Shown: positions 1-6,655, counted from the stretch's first letter. The stretch: 64,000 nt of DNA from Gammaproteobacteria bacterium UBA2675 (GCA_002354805.1 DEMH01000005.1:1-64000), one strand, 5' to 3'. Notes: generated by a model not told the origin, from the letters alone. Numbers and translations are program-made.

Positions 1-60
1 GTATCATCTCCATCGTTTCTCTTTTGTCCTATCCGGTTATAGCTTCCGCGCAGCGGATTT

Positions 61-180
61 GTTCAACGCCCTTGTTCAGCCGCAGCGGGTGTGGAGCGGC
101 TATTGTGTTATTGTTTGAGCATAGCGAGTAACACAATAGCTGCGTAGTATCCGCTGTCGGTCTGCAACTGATTGTTAGCC
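61..180 (-). repeat. attC site, long (120 bp)
   Basis: The core GTTCAAC is at 61-67 and GTTAGCC at 174-180. The arms around TTCAGCCGCAGCGG (left) and CCGCTGTCGGTCTGCAACTG (right) are imperfect complements. An inner stem pairs CTATTGTGTTA near 100 with TAACACAATAG near 130. The 3' end of the lipoprotein gene lies inside this site. Confidence 0.7.
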
Positions 181-656
181 TGCTGCTGAAATCCAGCAAA
201 TTGTGGACCACATACCTCAGTTAATGCAGCTATAACATTCTGATCTTGACCAAGGTAGAGCGCGATGATGCGGTCGCAAAGAAAGAAATGCGGCGGTGCG
301 ACCCAATCTGACATCCCGGAATCAGCACCGGCTGGAATCCGGTCTGCGTTTTCTTGAGCAGCGGCAGCAACTGAATAGAGATGTACGTTCATCCAATAGT
401 CACCAACACGATACGCAACTCCCGGCGCAGCATTTAACCAGGCAACACTACTTATGTCAGGCGAAGTAAGTTCAACATTTCGCTCCTCTAGGTTCGCGCG
501 AAACTGCAGGAACAACCCATCACTCTCGATAGTCTTGACTGTGCCATCCACTAGTTGAGTGATAGATCTCTGTGTCGGTATTTCGCTGCTAACAGTTTGA
601 TTCACGCAAGACGTTAGTAGCAACAACACACTGAAACCATATATACAATTTAACAA
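108..656 (-). CDS. cassette-encoded lipoprotein, unknown function
   Basis: A 182-residue protein that starts with TTG, chosen because a GGAGGG ribosome-binding site lies six bases upstream and no ATG gives a signal sequence. Residues 1-16 form a lipoprotein signal with the lipobox LTSC, so Cys17 is the likely lipidated residue. The mature part has no motif I recognise. It is probably anchored in the inner or outer membrane facing the periplasm. The last 24 or so codons run through the first half of the downstream attC, which is unusual because most cassette genes stop at its first bases. The C-terminus may therefore be a recent extension by read-through into the recombination site. Function is unknown. 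Confidence 0.65.
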   Translation of the reverse strand: MLNCIYGFSVLLLLTSCVNQTVSSEIPTQRSITQLVDGTVKTIESDGLFLQFRANLEERNVELTSPDISSVAWLNAAPGVAYRVGDYWMNVHLYSVAAAAQENADRIPAGADSGMSDWVAPPHFFLCDRIIALYLGQDQNVIAALTEVCGPQFAGFQQQANNQLQTDSGYYAAIVLLAMLKQ

Positions 657-743
657 GTGCCCTCCATTTGCTCAGTAGTTGAGTTCCCTGGCTCATCCAG
701 CCAAGGCATTGAACTGATGTCTATAAGTGCGCTGCGGACCGCT

Positions 744-824
744 GGCTAACGCCCTTTCATAAGCGGTGCCTGCGAAGCAGGCATCCGGCGACCGAAGGGA
801 GCGTACTTGATGTAATTGTTATGG
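744..824 (-). repeat. attC site
   Basis: The core GGCTAAC is at 744-750 and GTTATGG at 818-824 (81 bp). The centre carries the short palindrome TGCCTGCGAAGCAGGCA. The stop codon of the deaminase cassette gene lies in the right core. Confidence 0.85.
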
Positions 825-1260
825 AGCCTTTCCAAGGAAGCTCCTCAATTCTGCACTGATTTCGTGAGCCAATATTCCTACCTCAACGTTTATCCCGGCA
901 GCTCTCATTTTTTCTATTCCTTGGCCATTGTACCTCGGATCTGGATCCAGAATTCCGACGCAAACTGTTTTTATACCAGCATCGATTAGGGTTTGCGCAC
1001 ATGACGGTGTTCTGCCTTGAAATGAACATGGCTCCAGCGTTACAAAAGCAACAACATCATCGGCTGCATTATTAATGCTGGCTGATTGCCATCGCCTCTG
1101 CATGCGGCTCTCCTGGACTATTCGTATGACCCCGCGCCACCACTTTTCCATTTTGAACTAGCACACACCCTACCGGAGGGTTGTCAGCACATTTTGCTAT
1201 GGCCATTCGCCCCTCCATAACTGCAAGGTGCATATATTTACGCTTTTCGGATGGCACCAC
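819..1260 (-). pseudogene. RibD-type cytidine/deoxycytidylate deaminase-like gene, frameshifted
   Basis: Two overlapping frames together make one deaminase of about 146 residues. The first frame (start GTG at 1258-1260, ending at 1072) carries the zinc-ligand motif PHAEA. The second frame (ending at 819) carries VTLEPCSFQGRTPSC, which matches the EPCxxxGRTPxC motif of the RibD pyrimidine deaminase domain, followed by the VGILDPDPRYNGQG segment. The homology passes from one frame to the other near 1074-1090, just after the HAE motif, so a one-base indel is likely. There is no reductase domain, so an intact version would be a stand-alone deaminase acting on an aminopyrimidine or nucleotide-like substrate. 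It could be a true pseudogene or a sequencing error; the rest of the ORF shows no other damage. Confidence 0.75.
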
Positions 1261-1272
1261 TGTTACTTGGCT

Positions 1273-1335
1273 CCATAACGCCCATCAACAACGGCGCCAG
1301 CTGCGCTGGCGTCCGATTGCTTGTGATTGTTAGGG
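1273..1335 (-). repeat. attC site
   Basis: The core CCATAAC is at 1273-1279 and GTTAGGG at 1329-1335 (63 bp). The inner palindrome is GGCGCCAGCTGCGCTGGCG. It lies between the deaminase cassette and the toxin-antitoxin cassette. Confidence 0.85.
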
Positions 1336-1369
1336 CGGCTAGAGTATACTTGTACGGCATTCCCGTACA
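1321..1369 (+). promoter_or_regulatory. yefM-yoeB promoter with TGTACGG/CCGTACA operator
   Basis: A -35-like TTGTGA (1321-1326) and a -10 TATACT (1345-1350) are 18 bp apart. The inverted repeat TGTACGG-N5-CCGTACA at 1351-1369 follows directly. The E. coli YefM-YoeB complex binds palindromes built on TGTACA, so this is the likely autoregulatory operator. The -35 box overlaps the end of the attC. Confidence 0.6.
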
Positions 1370-1385
1370 TATATTGGTGGTTGCG

Positions 1386-1658
1386 ATGGAAACAGTAAGT
1401 GTAAATAAGTTCAGGGATAACCTGAAAAAGCTTGTAGAACAAAGTGTTAGTAGACATGAACCGATAAGGGTCTCCCGGCGATCTGGGCAAGACTTTGTGG
1501 TGATGAGTGCTGAAGACTGGGAGCGCGAGCAGGAAACGCTGTATGTTCTGCAAAACAGTAGCCTGATGCGGCAACTTGCCGAGTCAGCCAAAACCCACGC
1601 AGAGCGTAAAGGATACACGCCGACCAAAGAGCAAATGGATGAGATCACTGGTATTTGA
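1386..1658 (+). CDS. yefM: YefM/Phd-family antitoxin
   Basis: A 90-residue antitoxin that should bind and neutralise the YoeB RNase encoded just downstream and repress its own promoter. The N-terminus METVSVNKFRDNLKKL is the Phd/YefM DNA-binding and dimerisation fold, and VMSAEDWE is a typical mid-domain motif. The C-terminal tail after about residue 60 is charged, as expected for the toxin-wrapping segment. The start is ATG 1386; the open frame extends upstream, but that part has no family homology and crosses the promoter. The gene overlaps yoeB by 20 nt, which suggests translational coupling. The pair reads opposite to neighbouring cassette genes and has its own promoter, as is common for cassette-borne toxin-antitoxin modules. 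Confidence 0.9.
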   Translation: METVSVNKFRDNLKKLVEQSVSRHEPIRVSRRSGQDFVVMSAEDWEREQETLYVLQNSSLMRQLAESAKTHAERKGYTPTKEQMDEITGI

Positions 1659-1911
1659 GGGCAAGACGTGGGAGGCGTATGAAGCCATGCGCCAAAAGGA
1701 CAAAAAATTGCACGATGCGACTCGCAAAATAATTAAAGAGCTCATTCGCTGCGACAACCCCACTGTTGGACTGGGCAAACCTGAACCGCTGAAGCATAAC
1801 CTGTCTGGATTTTGGTCCAGACGCATATCCCAGAAGGATCGGATTGTGTATCAGTTCGATGAATCATCAATCTATATCTTCGCTCTGGGTGGTCACTATG
1901 ACGAGCCCTAA
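1639..1911 (+). CDS. yoeB: YoeB-family ribosome-dependent mRNA interferase toxin
   Basis: A 90-residue RelE/YoeB toxin that cleaves mRNA in the ribosomal A site when YefM is degraded. The family signature GKPEPLKHNLSGFWSRRI is present almost letter for letter, followed by DRIVYQF and the C-terminal GGHYDEP in place of the usual CRYHY. The usual catalytic set (Glu46, Arg65, His83 and Tyr84 in E. coli YoeB) appears retained as Glu in KPEP, Arg in SRRI and the C-terminal HY. The start ATG 1639 lies inside the antitoxin gene; a longer in-frame start exists upstream but adds only non-homologous residues. The TAA stop at 1909-1911 is already in the next attC core. The toxin looks intact. Confidence 0.92.
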   Translation: MRSLVFEGKTWEAYEAMRQKDKKLHDATRKIIKELIRCDNPTVGLGKPEPLKHNLSGFWSRRISQKDRIVYQFDESSIYIFALGGHYDEP

Positions 1912-1962
1912 CGCCCTTACTCATGCGCTAGCTTGCTGGCCGCTTGCGATTGTTTGTTATGA
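1906..1962 (-). repeat. attC site, short (57 bp)
   Basis: The core CCCTAAC is at 1906-1912 and GTTATGA at 1956-1962. An inner near-palindrome GCTAGCTTGCTGGC is present. It contains the stop codons of both flanking genes: yoeB on plus and the 110-residue ORF on minus. Confidence 0.85.
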
Positions 1963-2289
1963 GTATTTACCACTTTCAATTAAACTTTGGAGCTGAGCCG
2001 AATTCAAATGGCCGTGATTTTTATACATGGAGAGCGTGTTCTGAGAAGCATTGGAATGCCCCGTGACTCCAGCAACCGATTTATAGTTGCCAATTTTGGC
2101 CTTTACTGAGCTTCGCGAAAGTTTAGATTCAAGGGCGATACCATTCGCCAATTCAGTAGCCATGTTTCTAGGGAATCCAGCTTCTTCAAGCTTCTTATAT
2201 GCAAGTAAGCATTTCAACTCGTTTAAATCGCTCCAATTTGAGCCAGTCCTATAGCCGGTCATTACTTTAACCCTATTTAGAAAACTCAT
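1957..2289 (-). CDS. cassette protein with an HNH-associated-like SSVKAKIGNY motif
   Basis: A 110-residue soluble protein. Residues 25-60 are helical and include ELKCLLAYKKLEEAGF. Residues 57-85 read LSRSSVKAKIGNYKSVAG followed by GHSNAS. This resembles the small helical domain often found upstream of HNH or restriction nuclease domains (pattern RSxxSVxxKLxNF followed by GLxxxS). No nuclease domain follows, so the protein would be a free-standing specificity or DNA-contact module; this is an inference from motif likeness. The ATG at 2287-2289 lies at the end of a decayed attC. The stop is in the attC at 1906-1962. Confidence 0.6.
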   Translation of the reverse strand: MSFLNRVKVMTGYRTGSNWSDLNELKCLLAYKKLEEAGFPRNMATELANGIALESKLSRSSVKAKIGNYKSVAGVTGHSNASQNTLSMYKNHGHLNSAQLQSLIESGKYS

Positions 2290-2346
2290 TACGCTCTTGA
2301 TTATGGGCGCGCTCTTGTTTGTCCCAGATTGATTTGAAAGTTATCC
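2287..2346 (-). repeat. decayed attC site
   Basis: Read on the minus strand it begins GGATAAC and ends GAGCGTAATG, which is a typical attC end GGGCGTTATG with T changed to A in the GTT core. The inner stem is weak. Placement between two cassette ORFs supports it. Confidence 0.45.
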
Positions 2347-2356
2347 TTCGCGAATA

Positions 2357-2599
2357 CTAGCAGTCATATCCTTCATACCAGCCTTCTCGTTCCGCTTCAG
2401 CACGATTCTTTTTATCTTCAACGCCATAATAATTATTCAAAGACCCACTATCGTCATGGTCAAAATTTTCGCTTCCTTTGAAGCTCTATCCTGAACAGTT
2501 ACCGATCACCCTGTGATCGCTGGCGGGTTCCATGTTCACTAGCTTAGAGGCGTTTGCATCTGTATCTTTGAAAAGATCTTCAATTTCTTTATTTTTCAC
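2357..2599 (-). pseudogene. small cassette ORF interrupted by an in-frame amber codon
   Basis: From the GTG at 2597-2599, which has an AGGAG site five to ten bases upstream, the frame stays open for 81 codons to a TAG at 2357-2359. The only interruption is a TAG at 2486-2488 (codon 38). The first half is acidic (KNKEIEDLFKDTDANAS). After the amber the reading continues with SFKGSENFDHDDSGSLNNYY and ends in EAEREGWYEGYDC. The open frame on both sides suggests a recent nonsense mutation (for example CAG or TGG to TAG) in a gene of about 80 residues, or amber read-through. No family is recognised. The stretch lies between two decayed attC sites, so it is probably an old cassette. Confidence 0.5.
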
Positions 2600-2615
2600 T
2601 GGACTCTCCTAGAAA

Positions 2616-2694
2616 CATAATGCCGCCAACACGAACGCATTTTAGTGTAGCCGCATGCGGAGCGAAAAAATGCGTCGCGGTAATTTGTCTTATC
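2616..2694 (-). repeat. decayed attC-like site
   Basis: CATAATGCCGCC at the left pairs imperfectly with GCGGTAATTTGTCTTATC at the right. The inner arms ACGCATTTT and AAAAATGCGT form a strong stem, and the centre holds GCCGCATGCGG. The core GTT/AAC triplets are mutated, so it may no longer recombine. Confidence 0.5.
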
Positions 2695-2702
2695 ATGCGT
2701 AT

Positions 2703-3209
2703 TTAGTAGCCAATTATAAGAATGCCCTTGAGAGGTAAAGACATTCGATTACTCGCATATAAGGTGTCCATGAATCTGACCACTCGCTCAAAGTCATTAC
2801 TGGCGCGATAGCGATTTCTAACAGCTATTGCTAAATATTCAACTCCGTGCATCATACAAGCCTGGAATAGATCTTTCAGAAATTGATTATTCACGACCGC
2901 CCGCCCGGCCTCCACCTCAATTACGAATTCATGAGCCCTGTGATACGCATCCGCTTCAAATGATTTTTCGAGCTTCCCGTTCTGCCCAAACAAAACCGGA
3001 ACTGCTATTTTATCTGATGCAGATTTTCCCGTTTCTACATCAAAGCCAATCTCCTGTAGTCCCTCGCGCGCTTCAGCCAAAACTGCATTGCTCGGGAGCT
3101 CTTGAGTGTTAGACGTGCCCCTTGCTTCTACTGATTCAAATACATGAACTACCGAAATAGCAATTTTGGGAGCCATATCCGATTTTGGGAAATACTGCCA
3201 ATTGATCAT
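2703..3209 (-). CDS. PD-(D/E)XK-like cassette protein
   Basis: A 168-residue protein with ATG 3209 preceded by GAGGG at good spacing. The centre (residues about 79-102) reads KLEKSFEADAYHR and then EFVIEVEAGRAVVNN. An Asp followed about ten residues later by an ExE pair on a beta strand fits the PD-(D/E)XK nuclease core, where the last ligand is Glu instead of Lys, as in BglII-like or BamHI-like families. The C-terminal half is alpha/beta with LKDLFQACMMHGVEYLAIAV, typical of the second half of that fold. It may be a small restriction-like nuclease or DNA-binding remnant. No methylase is nearby. The fold assignment is an inference from motif shape. Confidence 0.55.
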   Translation of the reverse strand: MINWQYFPKSDMAPKIAISVVHVFESVEARGTSNTQELPSNAVLAEAREGLQEIGFDVETGKSASDKIAVPVLFGQNGKLEKSFEADAYHRAHEFVIEVEAGRAVVNNQFLKDLFQACMMHGVEYLAIAVRNRYRASNDFERVVRFMDTLYASNRMSLPLKGILIIGY

Positions 3210-3224
3210 GCTAGACCCTCGAAT

Positions 3225-3302
3225 TCATAACGCCCCGCAACTGCGGCGCGAACAAAGTGAGCGTCCGGGCGCGCAGCGCCGTACTGATTGCGATTGTTAT
3301 GT
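3225..3302 (-). repeat. attC site
   Basis: The core TCATAAC is at 3225-3231 and GTTATGT at 3296-3302 (78 bp). GC-rich inner arms GGCGCGAAC and GGGCGCGCAGCGCC are present. It carries the stop of the GFA cassette gene. Confidence 0.85.
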
Positions 3303-3722
3303 GTTTTCATCCCGGACCTGTGGGAAATGTTCGTATATATAGTCGCTACTAATATCACGTGTGGTGTTTGCGAAACTATAGTAGTTCGGCTTATTGTCAA
3401 TAAACACTTGCCGATTAAAGTTAATACCTTGAACGTCTTCAAAGATTCCTGGCGGAATACCGTACTCGTCGCTTTCAACCGATCTGACGAATAGATGACT
3501 CCCACACTCCTTACAAAACCCTCTTTCAGCCCTTTGCGTAGATTTGAAGACTTTTATATTTTCGGAACCTTCAAACTTAACGTTAGACCCACACTCTAAC
3601 TCCATCAATGGACCGCCAGTCCATCTCTGGCAAATCTTACAATGACAAGCCCCAACATCGGTCGCGTCGCGGCTCACACTGATTCGAACTAATCCACATA
3701 GGCAACTTCCTTTCCTATCCAT
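3297..3722 (-). CDS. GFA-family (DUF636) zinc protein, cassette-borne
   Basis: A 141-residue member of the glutathione-dependent formaldehyde-activating (GFA/CENP-V) family. The zinc-binding cysteines are visible in order: CLCG near residue 7, CHCKIC near 27, and CKECGSHLF near 71. The C-terminal FIDNKPNYYSFAN motif is also typical of the family. Members have been linked to glutathione adduct chemistry, but most have no proven substrate. It closely resembles the chromosomal copy at 9054-9470 in both motif order and length. The start ATG 3720-3722 is the first in the cassette. The stop lies in the attC core. Confidence 0.88.
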   Translation of the reverse strand: MDRKGSCLCGLVRISVSRDATDVGACHCKICQRWTGGPLMELECGSNVKFEGSENIKVFKSTQRAERGFCKECGSHLFVRSVESDEYGIPPGIFEDVQGINFNRQVFIDNKPNYYSFANTTRDISSDYIYEHFPQVRDENT

Positions 3723-3763
3723 TTTTTCCAGTTCCCTTTCTGCACGTCTCGAACACTACGGAC

Positions 3764-3840
3764 ACATAACGCCTTGCTTTGAGGCCGTAGCGAAACGGAG
3801 GTCCCTGCCGCGCAGCGGCGACAACAGCAACTTGTTAGAA
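3764..3840 (-). repeat. attC site
   Basis: The core ACATAAC is at 3764-3770 and GTTAGAA at 3834-3840 (77 bp). The central palindrome GCCGCGCAGCGGC is present. Confidence 0.85.
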
Positions 3841-4071
3841 ATTGGGCGTTGGTGAAGGATCATCGAGATCATATTCCAAGGCATCCCGGGCAGCACAGCT
3901 ATCTTTATTGCATCTAGGACATGTGGCAATTCTCTTGCATCCCATCGACGCAACTGGCACTGGAGCAGGAACTACCGTATCTCTACTTATGTGGAACTCT
4001 TCGTTGCAATAGGGGCAGACCAGGAGTTTATTGCCTTTTCGCTTTGCATCGGTCAGGTGTATATCACTCAA
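3835..4071 (-). CDS. small two-CxxC zinc-ribbon cassette protein
   Basis: About 78 residues when started at TTG 4069-4071, which has an ACAAGG site seven bases upstream. The open frame continues upstream to 4125, but that part is translation of the neighbouring attC. Two cysteine pairs, LVCPYCNEEF and ATCPRCNKDSC, with an extra Cys just before the second, suggest a zinc ribbon. The C-terminus is acidic and proline-rich (DLDDPSPTPNF). Zinc ribbons of this size usually mediate nucleic-acid or protein contacts. No specific family is recognised. The stop lies in the first bases of the attC at 3764-3840. Confidence 0.6.
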   Translation of the reverse strand: MSDIHLTDAKRKGNKLLVCPYCNEEFHISRDTVVPAPVPVASMGCKRIATCPRCNKDSCAARDALEYDLDDPSPTPNF

Positions 4072-4097
4072 GTTAAAACCTTGTTCGTATCTAGAAT

Positions 4098-4187
4098 TTC
4101 TAACGCCCCGCACAAGGGCAGCCAATTAAGCGCAGCGTTTTGGCTGTCCCAGCGACCAACGGGAGCGATTGCTGCGGATTGTTAGGT
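4098..4187 (-). repeat. attC site
   Basis: The core TTCTAAC is at 4098-4104 and GTTAGGT at 4181-4187 (90 bp). The inner arms GGGCAGCC and GGCTGTCCC are near-complementary. Confidence 0.85.
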
Positions 4188-5171
4188 ACTCTTGGCATTT
4201 GAACCACTTAGTATTTTGATAGCTACAGTTCCGATGTCTCGACCTGGCAGCAATATTTCTCGCAACCCTGGGCGCTGATTAGTACAAAGCACACACGCGC
4301 TGTCCAGTTCCTGACTCCAGGCAACCACAGCGTTCTGGCCCAATGTGCCCCCATCATGCCAAATCAACGTACCAGAACGTTCAGACTTGTACGTTAGCCA
4401 TCCCAGACCAACAGCCATCCTCTTGGAAACTTTTGCTACTGGATTGGTAGTAGCGCCGGCCAGTTCGCGCCAACCATCCCCTGAATACCCGAGCATAGCT
4501 CTGAGAAATTTCATCATATCCCCTGTGGTAGAACGCCAAACTCCAGCGGCTTCCATCCCAGCCCATTTAAATGGTTCGACTGGCCTACCTTTGGAATTGT
4601 GCCCAACTACAAGGTTGCCTTGCATTTGTGGCACGGCGACTGATGTATCACTCATGCCTAACGGTTTGCATATGTGCTCAATAACAGCAGACTCATAACT
4701 TGTACCCAGCGCGGAAGAAAGGATTTCGCCTAACAATGCCATTCCTACGTTCGAGTATCTGAAGCGCCCTGGACTGCGGAGTTTCCTCAAATTTCTGAGG
4801 TATCGATTAAAGTCTTCTTCTCTGAAACTACTAATAAACATGCCCAAATAAGACTCTGTGACAAGTTTTATCCCTGTCAGCGGGTTGCTAGGTAGGCCCG
4901 AAGTATGTGAGGCAAGCTGTCTCAGAGAAACTTGGCTAGCAAATGGCAAATCAGATCGAAACTTAGAAACCAGATCGTTGATACTTATGAAACCTTGTCG
5001 ATCCAGAATCGCCAATAAGGTGGTTGTAAAAACCTTGCCTACGGATCCAATCTCGTAAATTTCAGCCTGGCAGTCTCTTGTAAATTTTGACGTGACACCA
5101 GCACGGAACAGCTCAGCACTGAATTGCGGCTTGGGCGATCTTCTAAGATATCTTTCCAGTTCCGTGTCCAT
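4182..5171 (-). CDS. class C beta-lactamase-related serine hydrolase
   Basis: A 329-residue protein of the beta-lactamase/PBP-like family (PF00144). The catalytic SxxK motif is SVGK in EIGSVGKVFTTTL near residue 43. The second motif YxN is YSN in FRYSNVGMALLGE near residue 139. The third motif is HDGG in LIWHDGGTLGQN. LASHTSGLP is another family hallmark. There is no signal peptide at the annotated start, so the protein is probably cytoplasmic and more likely an esterase or peptidase than an antibiotic-resistance enzyme. All catalytic motifs are present, so it looks functional. It is the largest gene in the array and a complete cassette, with its stop in the attC at 4098-4187. Confidence 0.85.
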   Translation of the reverse strand: MDTELERYLRRSPKPQFSAELFRAGVTSKFTRDCQAEIYEIGSVGKVFTTTLLAILDRQGFISINDLVSKFRSDLPFASQVSLRQLASHTSGLPSNPLTGIKLVTESYLGMFISSFREEDFNRYLRNLRKLRSPGRFRYSNVGMALLGEILSSALGTSYESAVIEHICKPLGMSDTSVAVPQMQGNLVVGHNSKGRPVEPFKWAGMEAAGVWRSTTGDMMKFLRAMLGYSGDGWRELAGATTNPVAKVSKRMAVGLGWLTYKSERSGTLIWHDGGTLGQNAVVAWSQELDSACVLCTNQRPGLREILLPGRDIGTVAIKILSGSNAKST

Positions 5172-5198
5172 TTTTTCCCTGACTAAGTTGGTGGCCGC

Positions 5199-5314
5199 AC
5201 CTAGCGCCCGCTTCAGCTGCGCCGAAGCCGGTGTATTTATGTGTTAATGATTGAGCCCAGCGGGTGACACATAAGACGGAGGTGTCGGCGTCAGTCTGCA
5301 TGCGCTTGTTAGGC
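5199..5314 (-). repeat. attC site, long (116 bp)
   Basis: The core ACCTAGC is at 5199-5205 and GTTAGGC at 5308-5314. The outer arms CGCTTCAGCTGCGCCGAAGCCGGTG and its distal partner are imperfect. The inner stem pairs TTATGTGT with ACACATAA. Confidence 0.75.
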
Positions 5315-5381
5315 GAATTTTGGCTTATAGCTGTGTGTATAGTCATTTCCTCTGTACACAAATTAGCAAGGATTTCACCCA

Positions 5382-5813
5382 TTAGACTTGGCGACCCTCA
5401 TCAGCATTTCTATGCAGAAACTTATCAGGCCTATCGATATCCGAATATCCAGTACTTTCTGATGTTACCGAGGACAATATGAACAGTTTTGGATACGACT
5501 CTAGAATTTCGCCAACAGACCTTGCCCACACATGCCTCACTTCACCAGTCTTGTCCTTGACTATGAATAAGGTTTTACCCTTTGCGCGTTGCAGCCCAAT
5601 TTCTATGACAGTTTGCAAGAGTTGAGATCTTTCATCGATATCAGATTCCGGGAGCAGCTCCAGATGGCGAAGATGGCCCGTTTCATCAGGGGAATAGACT
5701 TTCCATTCAGGCTCTGGCAACACAGACTTTACTTCATTTATTGACCTTGCAAAGACCTTTATGCCTACAGAACCAGAACCATAATCGTGGATCGCGACAT
5801 AGCACAATTTCAT
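5382..5813 (-). CDS. hypothetical cassette protein
   Basis: A 143-residue soluble protein starting at ATG 5811-5813. It opens with MKLCYVAIHDYGSGSVGIKVFA, which looks like a beta strand followed by a hairpin, has an acidic middle (LLPESDIDERS) and a predicted helix QLLQTVIEIGLQRAKGK. The C-terminus is charged and probably disordered. I recognise no catalytic motif. A second small frame starts on the overlapping TAATG and enters the attC; I judged it spurious. Unlike most cassette genes here, the stop is about 70 bp before the attC core. Function is unknown. Confidence 0.65.
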   Translation of the reverse strand: MKLCYVAIHDYGSGSVGIKVFARSINEVKSVLPEPEWKVYSPDETGHLRHLELLPESDIDERSQLLQTVIEIGLQRAKGKTLFIVKDKTGEVRHVWARSVGEILESYPKLFILSSVTSESTGYSDIDRPDKFLHRNADEGRQV

Positions 5814-5827
5814 GACAAGTCACCTCA

Positions 5828-5905
5828 GCCTAATGCCGTTCGTGACCGGCGCGGCCGTGGTCCGTGCCTGGCGCCGGCGACGCGTAGTTGAAGACTTGGT
5901 TAGTC
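5828..5905 (-). repeat. attC site
   Basis: The core GCCTAAT is at 5828-5834 (one base off consensus) and GTTAGTC at 5899-5905 (78 bp). GC-rich arms GACCGGCGCGGCC and GGCGCCGGCG are present. Confidence 0.8.
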
Positions 5906-6562
5906 AATATTTTTCAGCATCCCTGGCAATTCGTCTATGTTGGAATATATGCCGTCACAAGATTTCGGTTCAGGAAAGCACCCGTTTCTTCGCCAAACAG
6001 CTCGCATCCCTAAAGCTTTGGCTGGCTCAATGTCTAATGAAGGATTGTCGCCTACGAAAACCGCATCGAGAGGTTTAACCGACAGGTCATCAAGACATTT
6101 AATAAATATTTCTCGGTCTGGCTTTTTGACTCCGATCGCCTCAGATATACATACTGAAGAGAAGAACCTTGAGATGCCACTTGCTTCTATCTTTGCGGCC
6201 TGGACTTTGGTTCTTCCATTGCTCACCAATCCCATCATATAACTCTTGTGCAAAATTCCAAGTGTGTCGAGGACACCTGGAAACAAGACCGGCTCTTTGC
6301 CGTAATACTCTTTAAAATCTTCAACAAGCAGATCGGCCAGGTTTGCGAAAGATAGGCCAATTGCGTCGCACGCCAATTTATATGCTTCATGCTTGTCAGC
6401 GTACCCATTCTCTTGATACTTGAGGCATGCATCGACGTATTCAAAACAATCTATTCTATTTAATGCTGTGACTCTCTTGTGTTGTCTCATAAGAAACATC
6501 CGCATCGTTTCTGTGCGGTCAACTAGAGTCTCATCAAGATCGAATAATACAGCTTGAATCAT
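5900..6562 (-). CDS. HAD-superfamily phosphatase
   Basis: A 220-residue haloacid dehalogenase-like hydrolase, probably a small-molecule phosphatase in the cytoplasm. Motif I is LFDLDETLVD at residues 5-14 (nucleophile and acid/base Asp in DxDxT). Motif II is LVSNGR. The motif III lysine lies in GVKKPDREIF, and motif IV is FVGDNPSLDIEPAKALGM. A helical cap sits between motifs I and II. The pattern fits the YjjG/Gph-like group, but the substrate cannot be read from sequence. ATG 6562 was chosen over the upstream TTG at 6574 because MIQAVLFDLDE begins directly on the first strand of the fold. All four motifs are intact, and the stop sits in the attC. Confidence 0.88.
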   Translation of the reverse strand: MIQAVLFDLDETLVDRTETMRMFLMRQHKRVTALNRIDCFEYVDACLKYQENGYADKHEAYKLACDAIGLSFANLADLLVEDFKEYYGKEPVLFPGVLDTLGILHKSYMMGLVSNGRTKVQAAKIEASGISRFFSSVCISEAIGVKKPDREIFIKCLDDLSVKPLDAVFVGDNPSLDIEPAKALGMRAVWRRNGCFPEPKSCDGIYSNIDELPGMLKNID

Positions 6563-6581
6563 GTCGGTTACCAAACGTCTT

Positions 6582-6649
6582 TCATAACCGACGTAGCGCG
6601 AAGTGCTGTGTCCAGCACGGATAACGTGCAGTTGATGAATTTGTTAGGC
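6582..6649 (-). repeat. attC site
   Basis: The core TCATAAC is at 6582-6588 and GTTAGGC at 6643-6649 (68 bp). The inner palindrome GTGCTGTGTCCAGCAC is present. Confidence 0.85.
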
Positions 6650-6655
6650 AATGTT

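Noticed and set aside
1..13. ATG at 11-13 on the minus strand with AGAG upstream, possibly the start of another cassette gene
   Set aside because: Only four codons are inside the window, too few to support a gene call.
5143..5382. 79-residue frame that starts on the TAATG overlap with the hypothetical cassette gene
   Set aside because: After 27 residues it becomes translation of the attC (containing the tell-tale NKRMQTD-type string) and then overlaps the next gene's start. Typical spurious attC ORF.
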